A DNA stretch of 8,557 nt from Bacteroidota bacterium (GTDB taxonomy: Bacteria; Bacteroidota; Bacteroidia; Bacteroidales; VadinHA17), in NCBI GenBank assembly GCA_016868515.1, contig VGGM01000045.1, positions 1 to 8,557 on the forward strand. Direction: 5' to 3'. Every line of letters begins with the position of its first letter. The stretch's first letter is position 1. Positions 1 through 5,901 of this stretch are shown here, piece by piece. A program made the position numbers and the translations under genes. The notes under the pieces were generated by a model. The model saw only the letters and a program-made list of their open reading frames with translations. It did no database searches and was not told where the DNA came from.

Positions 1-49
1 AATCACAAACAGAAATCCAAAACAAAACTCCTTGTTAGTCCATCGTAGA

Positions 50-81
50 GTTGTAAAACCGTATTATTGTGATTAATTTTG
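50..81 (+). promoter_or_regulatory. Candidate Bacteroidota-type promoter for the DUF6588 gene
   Basis: TAATTTTG at 74-81 fits the TAnnTTTG -7 element used by the primary sigma factor of Bacteroidota. GTTG at 50-53 lies 20 bp upstream, the spacing expected for a -33 TTTG/TTG element. Transcription would start near 86-90, leaving a leader of about 25-30 nt before the ATG at 115. The same TAATTTTGG string recurs before the rel gene at 2928-2936. This is a pattern match only, with no experimental support. Confidence 0.5.
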
Positions 82-98
82 GGTTTATGAATTAATCA
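70..98. repeat. 9-bp inverted repeat over the predicted promoter/start site
   Basis: TGATTAATT (70-78) and AATTAATCA (90-98) are perfect reverse complements separated by 11 nt. The left arm covers most of the -7 candidate and the right arm lies just past the expected transcription start. That placement suits a repressor operator, or a weak AT-rich hairpin in the leader if transcription begins further upstream. AT-rich sequence makes some palindromes likely by chance, so function is inferred. Confidence 0.45.
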
Positions 99-114
99 GG
101 CTAAAAAAGAGATT

Positions 115-1200
115 ATGAAGAAGTTTATGACCGGCAGGCTACTTGCAGTTGTAACTGCTATCCTGTTTTTGAATACAACCCTCTCGGCCCAGATTCAGGG
201 CGATTTCCTCAAAGGTGGAATTAATGATGGAATGAAGGTTATCGAAGCGTACATGGCGCCATGGGCCAAAGCTTTCGGAGCCGGATTCAGTGGCGGCTGG
301 TACAATACTGCGAAACCTCACAAGCTGGGCGGCTTTGATATCACAGTCACCGTGAGTGCAGGACTTGTTCCTGAATCAGAAACCTCATTCGACCTTGCCT
401 CGCTCGATTTCGAACAGTTGGTACTGGTCAATCCGTCGGGTTCCACCATCGCTCCGACAATTGCCGGGGCAGGGAATCCCGGGCCCTCACTGAGAAAGGT
501 TGTCACCTCCGGTCCTTACCAGATAGAAGTGGCTAATTTCGAGACACCAAAGGGAACCGGAATTGGAATCTTTCCCGTTCCGATGGCACAGGTGGGAATA
601 GGACTGCCCATGGGAACCGAGCTTAAAGGCCGCTTCATACCCAGGCTCAATATTGCCGACGGAGACATATTCATGTGGGGAGTCGGGCTCAAACACAGTA
701 TTATGCAATATATACCGGGCAACAAGCTGCTTCCGGTCGATGTTTCCCTTTTCGGTGGTTTCACCAAACTATCCGGATACATGCCCATAAATGTACAGCC
801 CGATTCATATGACAACTACGTAACTTATAACTTCACCAGCTTCGCAGATCAGAATGTTGCGGCATCAATTACAGGTTGGAACGCGAGTGTAATTGCATCA
901 CTGAACGTGCCGGTGCTCACTCTGTACGGAGGTCTGGGTTATGCAAGCAGCAGGACTGTTATTGACATAACCGGCAATATTCCGCTTCCCGAGGCTGATC
1001 CGCTTATTTCAACTACCGGACCTGTATTCAAGGATTCCGGTGTCATCTCGGAAATCAGCGGAATTGACATTCAGGATTTTTCCGGCCTGCGTGCAAATAT
1101 CGGCTTAAGGGTCAAATTTGCAATTTTTACCATTCATGCCGATTACACCAGGTCACAGTACAATGTCTATACCGGCGGCTTTGGTATTAGTTTCAGGTAA
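115..1200 (+). CDS. DUF6588 family exported protein, probably outer membrane
   Basis: This 361-residue protein starts with a clear Sec signal peptide: a basic n-region (MKKF...R8), a hydrophobic core at about residues 9-20, and a probable signal peptidase I site after LSA (A25|Q26). The mature part is rich in Gly, aromatic and short alternating polar/hydrophobic stretches, as in beta-strands. It ends in GGFGISFR, and an aromatic residue near the C-terminus is typical of outer-membrane barrels. Overall it resembles the DUF6588 family of Bacteroidota, whose biochemical role is unknown to me. It has no lipobox cysteine, no sorting domain and no enzymatic motif. The ATG follows a weak purine-rich AAGAG stretch. 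The gene stands alone with its own promoter candidate and is convergent with the transporter gene. The family call is from memory of the pattern; secretion is well supported and barrel topology is inferred. Confidence 0.75.
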   Translation: MKKFMTGRLLAVVTAILFLNTTLSAQIQGDFLKGGINDGMKVIEAYMAPWAKAFGAGFSGGWYNTAKPHKLGGFDITVTVSAGLVPESETSFDLASLDFEQLVLVNPSGSTIAPTIAGAGNPGPSLRKVVTSGPYQIEVANFETPKGTGIGIFPVPMAQVGIGLPMGTELKGRFIPRLNIADGDIFMWGVGLKHSIMQYIPGNKLLPVDVSLFGGFTKLSGYMPINVQPDSYDNYVTYNFTSFADQNVAASITGWNASVIASLNVPVLTLYGGLGYASSRTVIDITGNIPLPEADPLISTTGPVFKDSGVISEISGIDIQDFSGLRANIGLRVKFAIFTIHADYTRSQYNVYTGGFGISFR

Positions 1201-1221
1201 TGGCGTAATGGCGTAATGACG
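1198..1221. repeat. Three tandem 8-bp units beginning at the stop codon
   Basis: TAATGGCG, TAATGGCG and TAATGACG follow one another without a gap, the first TAA being the stop codon of the DUF6588 gene. Because the unit is 8 bp, its three TAA triplets fall in three different reading frames, so the array stops translation in every frame of the plus strand. It may simply be a slipped-strand duplication. Confidence 0.8.
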
Positions 1222-1243
1222 CAGGGAGAGAACGATTTAATTT

Positions 1244-1273
1244 GAGCCGGCAGGGTTGTTTCCAGGCCGGCTC
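1244..1273. terminator. Hairpin terminator candidate between convergent genes
   Basis: GAGCCGGC (1244-1251) pairs perfectly with GCCGGCTC (1266-1273) around a 14-nt loop, giving an 8-bp GC-rich stem. On the plus strand the stem is followed by TTCTGTTT, a broken T-run; on the minus strand it is followed by AAATTAAATC, which is AT-rich but not a real T-tract. Its place between two convergent stop codons (1200 and 1296) suits a shared, possibly bidirectional terminator. Confidence 0.55.
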
Positions 1274-1295
1274 TTCTGTTTCGCCATTTTGCCGG

Positions 1296-2900
1296 TCAGA
1301 ATCCGTTGAGTTCCATCGTAACAGTTGGTATAAGCAGCACAGCTCCGAGAATGATCAGAATAATTATGAGCGGTGTTACCCACTTTACCCATTTTTCATA
1401 AGGAATTCTTGCAACGCCCAGAACACCGATCAGCACCCCTGATGTTGGTGTTATAAGATTGGTGAATCCGTCGCCGAACTGGAACGCCATCACCGTGGCC
1501 TGTCTTGAAACTCCTATAAGATCGCTGAAGGGGGCCATGATGGGCATTGTAAGAGCCGCTTTGGCTGAGCCGGAAGGGATAATAATGTTTATGCCCGTCT
1601 GTATTGCATACATTACCTGTACTGATGCTATATCACCCATATCCTTCATAGAGGTAGCTGCCGCATGTAAAATGGTATTCACCACCCTGCCATCTTCCAG
1701 AATCACAATAATCCCCCCTGCCAGACCTACTACCAGGGCTGCAGGCATAATATCGGCGGCACCATCGATAAACAGTCGGGTTATCCTGTTGGGCCCATTG
1801 CCGAATGCCATTCCTGCCAGTATTCCCATTGCGAAAAAGAGTGCTGCAATCTCCATGATATACCATTCATAGCCCATAACCCCGATTATAAGAATCAAAA
1901 TAGTAAACATCAGCAGGTTGAGAATGAAAAGTTGTACTGAACTACGTATTGTCAGCAGACCGGTAAGCAGGAAGAGCACCGACGCGGCCGGCAGCAGGGG
2001 TAGTGTAATGGCGGAACCGGAACCGGCATCCGGGTCACCAAACCTGAGCGTTGATGCGGGATTAATGACCGAGAAGATAACCATGGCCGCAAGAACAGAA
2101 CCAAATACCAGCCAGGAGCCAATTCCTGCCTTTTTTGCAATATCGGTAACACCTTCCGTTGACCTGCTGCGCCAGTAATCATCCTCAATGAAAACAGGTG
2201 ACCTCTCCGGATCCCTTCTTACCCCGGCTGCGTACCGGAGAATATATCCGATACCCGCGATGTTAATTATCAGCCAGCAGAATAGCCTGTACTCCAGTCC
2301 GCTGAATAAGGGCAGTCCGGCCAAACCCTGAGCTATACCGATGGTAAAGGGGTTGAGAATTGCACCTGCGAATCCGAGTGCCGCAGCCACAAAACTGATT
2401 CCAACCCCGGTAATTGAATCATATCCCATTGAAATGGCAAGAGGGACAAGTATAATAATGAAGGCAATAGTCTCTTCACTCATCCCGAATATGGCCCCGA
2501 AAACACTGAACAGCAGCATTATCAGAGTCAGAATTATATTATGCACGCCTAAAAACCGAAGCACTCTTAACTTCTCAAGTCTGCGCGAGAGCTTAAGAAA
2601 TGAGAATATTCCGCTGTCAATTGCTTTCGTGTCATTCATTATCCAGAATGCACCACCTATCATAAGAATGAAAACTATTATGCCGCTTTGCCTGACGAAT
2701 CCCTTATACAAAGCAGCAAAAACATGCCATGTCTGGGGTATATTGTCTACCTGCCTGTACTCAGGGGCGGCGGAAAGCGACACTCCGTCACCTGAAGCTG
2801 TTGCATATTCACCACCCGGAAGTACCCAGGTAAGCACCGCCGATATCAAAATAATCGTGAAAATTATTACATAGGTATGGGGAAATTTCCTCTTTTTCAT
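1296..2900 (-). CDS. yfcC: YfcC/DcuC-superfamily membrane transporter
   Basis: This 534-residue multi-pass inner-membrane protein belongs to the YfcC family in the DcuC/arginine-ornithine-antiporter-like superfamily. Members are predicted to move C4-dicarboxylates, basic amino acids or peptides, and the substrate cannot be read from sequence. Visible hallmarks are an N-terminal segment ending in WVLPGGEY (25-32), then MSEETIAF (140-147) leading into a re-entrant-like LNPFTIGIAQ stretch (182-191). Near the C-terminus are IPSGSAKAALTMPIMAP (441-457), AFQFGDGFTNLITPTSG (472-488) and IPYEKWVKWVTPL (499-511). I estimate about 12-14 hydrophobic segments. Residues 262-320 carry two extra hydrophobic stretches with a polar loop (INPASTLRFGDPDAGSGS), making it slightly longer than typical relatives. 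The ATG is preceded by GGAAGC, too close to be a normal ribosome binding site. It is divergent from rel. Confidence 0.85.
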   Translation of the reverse strand: MKKRKFPHTYVIIFTIILISAVLTWVLPGGEYATASGDGVSLSAAPEYRQVDNIPQTWHVFAALYKGFVRQSGIIVFILMIGGAFWIMNDTKAIDSGIFSFLKLSRRLEKLRVLRFLGVHNIILTLIMLLFSVFGAIFGMSEETIAFIIILVPLAISMGYDSITGVGISFVAAALGFAGAILNPFTIGIAQGLAGLPLFSGLEYRLFCWLIINIAGIGYILRYAAGVRRDPERSPVFIEDDYWRSRSTEGVTDIAKKAGIGSWLVFGSVLAAMVIFSVINPASTLRFGDPDAGSGSAITLPLLPAASVLFLLTGLLTIRSSVQLFILNLLMFTILILIIGVMGYEWYIMEIAALFFAMGILAGMAFGNGPNRITRLFIDGAADIMPAALVVGLAGGIIVILEDGRVVNTILHAAATSMKDMGDIASVQVMYAIQTGINIIIPSGSAKAALTMPIMAPFSDLIGVSRQATVMAFQFGDGFTNLITPTSGVLIGVLGVARIPYEKWVKWVTPLIIILIILGAVLLIPTVTMELNGF

Positions 2901-2918
2901 GCTTCCGTGTTTTGGTGC

Positions 2919-2955
2919 CTAAAATACTAATTTTGGCCAATAATACGTATTTTAG
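2919..2955. promoter_or_regulatory. Nested inverted repeats in the yfcC-rel divergent region
   Basis: CTAAAATAC (2919-2927) and GTATTTTAG (2947-2955) form a perfect 9-bp inverted repeat with a 19-nt spacer. Inside it, almost concentric, sits the 8-bp palindrome TTGGCCAA (2933-2940), and AATACGTATT (2942-2951) is another perfect palindrome overlapping the right arm. The region is only 75 bp long and must hold the start signals of both divergent genes, so these symmetrical blocks are good operator candidates. Which protein, if any, binds is unknown. Confidence 0.5.
2928..2935 (+). promoter_or_regulatory. Candidate -7 element for rel, with a facing imperfect one for yfcC
   Basis: TAATTTTG at 2928-2935 matches TAnnTTTG on the plus strand, predicting a short leader of about 35 nt before the ATG at 2976. 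No good -33 TTTG lies 19-20 bp upstream; the nearest, at 2911-2914, is 13 bp away. On the minus strand TATTATTG (2945 down to 2938) is one mismatch from the same consensus, and the two elements meet head to head at TTGGCCAA. The plus-strand element is tentative and the minus-strand one weaker. Confidence 0.35.
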
Positions 2956-2975
2956 CGCTGATCCAGTTTCTGACC

Positions 2976-5159
2976 ATGAGTATTCCCTCCCGCAACATAA
3001 ACAGCAGTTACAGGGCTCTTCTAAGGGCTTCTGAGGGTTTTTTACGTGAGGGAGACATGGCCCGTATCCGTAAAGCTCTCAATATTACTGTCAAATCCTG
3101 CGGGGAAAGAGAGGCCATCACAGGTGAAAGCTGCATTGTCCATTCCCTTTCGGTGGCCAGAATTGTGGCGGGAGAGATGAACCTTGGAACCTCATCGGTA
3201 ATTGTATCGCTGCTTGCCGGAACTCTCTCTGGCGTCGTACCTGAAGCAAAACAGTCGTTTGAGGAATTTGGGAAGCAGGTAACAGGACTGCTGGAAGGAC
3301 TGAGGAAGATCAATAACATCGAAACACACCAGTCGGCCAGGCAGTCAGAAGATTTCAGGAGGCTGATACTGAGTCTTGCCGATGATGTCCGCGTTATTGC
3401 CATAAAGCTTGCTTCCAGGCTCGATGAGATGAGACATCTCGAAGGGGTTTCGGAAGAAAAAAGGCTTTCGCTTGCCTCCGAAACCTATTTTCTGTATGCA
3501 CCTCTTGCCTACAGGCTTGGTTTCTATAACATCAAGTCGGAGATGGAAGATCTGGCAATGAAGTATCTCGAACCCGGGAGCTATAACCTTATAGAATGCC
3601 GGCTTAGGCAGACAACTTCATCGAGAAACCGGCTTATCAGGGAGTTCACAGCTCCTGTCAGGGCAAAGCTCGACCATCTCGGAATAGTCTATTCGATGAA
3701 GAGCCGGACAAAGACGGTTCACTCAATATGGCAGAAGATGAAGAAGCAGGGAGTGGAGTTTGAAGAGATCTATGACATCTTTGCCGTAAGAATCATTATA
3801 GAAGCCACACCGGAACGTGAGAAGGCTCTCTGCTGGCAGGTATATTCGGTGGTAACCGATATCTGGCAGCCCAACCCCAGCAGAATGCGCGACTGGTTAT
3901 CGGTTCCGAAGTCAAGCGGGTATGAATCGCTGCATACAACTGTTATTGGTCCCCGCGGAAAATGGGTAGAGGTTCAGATCCGGTCGGCAAGGATGGACGA
4001 GGTGGCAGAGAAGGGGCTTGCTGCACACTATATGTACAAGGGTCTGAAAGGGGAGAAGGGCGGACTCGGAAGGTGGCTTGCAAAGATGCGTAACCTGCTC
4101 GAAACATCGGCAACCGAGGACGAAGGATTTCTTAGTCAGACAAGGTCGGGCCTCTATTCCGATGAAGTCTTTGTATTTACTCCGAAGGGTGAACTCAGGC
4201 GGCTTCCAACCGGATCGACTGTACTGGATTTTGCGTTTGACATTCATACTGAGGTCGGTGCCAGGTGTGTAGGGGCAAAGGTCAACGGTAAAAACGTCAC
4301 TTTCAGGCATGTCCTCAATAGCGGCGACCATGTGTCGGTTCTCACCTCGAAAAACCAGAAACCAAAAGGCGACTGGCTAACATTTATCGTCACCGGTAAA
4401 GCCCGTACACGAATTAAGCAGGCTCTGAATGAAGACAGGGTGTCGGCTGCTGCAGAGGGCAGGGAGATCCTCGAAAGGAGACTGAAGAACTGGAAGATAG
4501 GTTTTTCAGACTCACTGGTGAACAGGCTGCTGACGGTATACAACTGCCGGACTGCGCAGGAACTTTATGTGAGAATCAGCACGGAAGATATTGATCTTCT
4601 TGAACTTAAGGAGCATATTCTGGCCGTAGACGAAAATGAACAGAAGCAACTGCCGGAAAAGGCTGTTGCAACGGAGAGGAAGGGAATTGCGTCCAGAGAG
4701 ATTACATACAGTGATTATCTGGTAATTGACGACACGATTGAGGGAATTGACTACAGGCTGTCAAAGTGCTGCAATCCCGTGTATGGCGATCCGGTGTTCG
4801 GGTTTGTGACTATCTCGGAGGGGATTAAGATACATCGTACAGCATGCCCCAACGCGGAATTCATGATTGCGCGATATCCCTACAGGGTTGTTCCGGCGAA
4901 GTGGACAGAGTCGAAGCAAAGCCCTTCATTTGTAACCAGTATTAAAGCCTCAGGAGTTGAGGATATTGGAATAGTATCAAAGATAACTGACATTCTCTCT
5001 AAACATAACATTACGGTAAGGGGTTTCAGCTACAGCATGAACGATGGATTATTTGAAGGAGTTATAAAGCTAACTGTTCCCAATATCAATATACTTAACG
5101 GAATAATAAGACAGATTCACGCTGTAAAGGGAATTTCAAGGGCTGTAAGATCTGATTAA
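2976..5159 (+). CDS. relA: RelA/SpoT homologue, synthetase-only (p)ppGpp synthase
   Basis: This 727-residue long Rel protein makes the stringent-response alarmones ppGpp/pppGpp by transferring pyrophosphate from ATP to GDP/GTP. The N-terminal HD hydrolase domain (about 45-200) is degenerate. H56 remains, but the HDxxED motif reads AGTLSG (81-86) and the later metal-binding Asp (DRLHNMR in relatives) reads SRLDEMR (147-153), so it should not degrade ppGpp. The synthetase domain (about 238-350) is intact: R244/K246, catalytic-site D267 (YDIFAVR), RMRD (303-306, the RxKD-type charge class), the guanine-stacking Y316 in SSGYESLHTTVIG, and EVQIR (332-336). A TGS domain (394-456) keeps the tRNA-contacting His (H424). 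The zinc-finger-like domain keeps C598, C599, H620 and C624, and an ACT/RRM domain ends the protein (about 650-727). This implies ribosome- and uncharged-tRNA-dependent control. No clear Shine-Dalgarno precedes the ATG, and the frame is closed upstream by TAA at 2928. prsW follows after 22 nt. Confidence 0.93.
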   Translation: MSIPSRNINSSYRALLRASEGFLREGDMARIRKALNITVKSCGEREAITGESCIVHSLSVARIVAGEMNLGTSSVIVSLLAGTLSGVVPEAKQSFEEFGKQVTGLLEGLRKINNIETHQSARQSEDFRRLILSLADDVRVIAIKLASRLDEMRHLEGVSEEKRLSLASETYFLYAPLAYRLGFYNIKSEMEDLAMKYLEPGSYNLIECRLRQTTSSRNRLIREFTAPVRAKLDHLGIVYSMKSRTKTVHSIWQKMKKQGVEFEEIYDIFAVRIIIEATPEREKALCWQVYSVVTDIWQPNPSRMRDWLSVPKSSGYESLHTTVIGPRGKWVEVQIRSARMDEVAEKGLAAHYMYKGLKGEKGGLGRWLAKMRNLLETSATEDEGFLSQTRSGLYSDEVFVFTPKGELRRLPTGSTVLDFAFDIHTEVGARCVGAKVNGKNVTFRHVLNSGDHVSVLTSKNQKPKGDWLTFIVTGKARTRIKQALNEDRVSAAAEGREILERRLKNWKIGFSDSLVNRLLTVYNCRTAQELYVRISTEDIDLLELKEHILAVDENEQKQLPEKAVATERKGIASREITYSDYLVIDDTIEGIDYRLSKCCNPVYGDPVFGFVTISEGIKIHRTACPNAEFMIARYPYRVVPAKWTESKQSPSFVTSIKASGVEDIGIVSKITDILSKHNITVRGFSYSMNDGLFEGVIKLTVPNINILNGIIRQIHAVKGISRAVRSD

Positions 5160-5181
5160 TAACCCTGATAACCGGTTTCTT

Positions 5182-5901
5182 ATGATGAAGAACCTGATAT
5201 TTGTATCACTTGCGCCTGTATTCATTATAGCGCTCTATATTTACATAAGGGACAAGTATGAAAAGGAACCTGCGGGTAGATTACTGCTGGCGCTTCTGGC
5301 GGGAATACTCATTGTGCCTGCCATAATGGTAACCGAAACTTACCTGATCAGACTTGGGGAAGATATTAAGGGATTGCTGCAGCATCTTTATATTGGCTTT
5401 ATAGTGGCTTCGCTGTCGGAGGAGGGTTTCAAATACCTGGCTTTTTTCCTGTTCATATGGCGTTCGTCCCATTTCAATGAGAAGTTTGACGGAATAGTTT
5501 ATGCCGTATTCATTTCCCTTGGTTTTGCGGCTGTAGAGAATCTGCTTTATGTTTACAGGGGCGGAGGGTATCAGGTAGGGTTGATGAGAGCATTCACAGC
5601 GGTTCCGGCGCATGCCCTTTTTGGGGTTTCCATGGGATTTCACTTCGGGTTGGCAAAGTTTTACCCGGCAAACAGGATCAGAAATCTCGTGCTTGCCTTT
5701 CTGATCCCGTTTCTGTGGCACGGGTTTTACGATTTCTTCCTTATGGCCGGAACACCCTACCTGGTTCTGCTCTTTGTCATTATGCTTGTCTGGTTATGGA
5801 TATACGGCTTCAACAGGATGAAGGTGCTCTCCGACCGCTCAGTTTACCGTATGACCGGTTTGGGCAAGAGGTCTGAAACTAATACCTCGGGTCGGGTCTG
5901 A
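5182..5901 (+). CDS. prsW: PrsW family intramembrane metalloprotease
   Basis: This 239-residue integral membrane protein has about seven or eight hydrophobic segments. It carries all PrsW (CAAX-protease-like clan) motifs: E80-E81-x-x-K84 in SLSEEGFK, FDGIVYA with D103, FAAVEN with F115/E119/N120, H144 in PAHALFG, and H180/D184 in WHGFYDF. The conserved Glu and His residues are expected to hold the catalytic metal within the membrane. In Bacillus subtilis PrsW makes the first cut in the anti-sigma factor RsiW in response to antimicrobial peptides. Other members have unknown targets, and no anti-sigma factor gene is visible here. The gene starts 22 nt after rel with no terminator between, so cotranscription is likely. 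Two adjacent ATG codons open the frame and there is no Shine-Dalgarno. The basic C-terminal tail (about 210-239) is probably cytoplasmic. Its last 23 bp overlap the end of dnaE on the other strand. Confidence 0.9.
   Translation: MMKNLIFVSLAPVFIIALYIYIRDKYEKEPAGRLLLALLAGILIVPAIMVTETYLIRLGEDIKGLLQHLYIGFIVASLSEEGFKYLAFFLFIWRSSHFNEKFDGIVYAVFISLGFAAVENLLYVYRGGGYQVGLMRAFTAVPAHALFGVSMGFHFGLAKFYPANRIRNLVLAFLIPFLWHGFYDFFLMAGTPYLVLLFVIMLVWLWIYGFNRMKVLSDRSVYRMTGLGKRSETNTSGRV

Noticed and set aside
87..95. ATG AAT TAA minimal upstream reading frame before the DUF6588 gene
   Set aside because: The predicted transcription start is at about the same place, so the codons may not be in the mRNA, and such a short frame is easily random.
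2341..2874. Open frame of 177 codons on the plus strand opposite the transporter gene
   Set aside because: It is entirely antisense to a strongly supported membrane protein gene. Its composition (Ile, Met, Ser, Pro rich) is what the complement of hydrophobic codons gives, and no family is recognisable.
3104..3440. Treating rel as a bifunctional synthetase/hydrolase (spoT)
   Set aside because: The hydrolase motif residues are replaced (AGTLSG for HDxxED, SRLDEMR for DRLHNMR), so hydrolysis is not supported by the sequence.
3912..4331. Open frame of 139 codons on the minus strand inside rel
   Set aside because: It lies opposite the most conserved part of the synthetase and TGS domains and shows no protein-like pattern.
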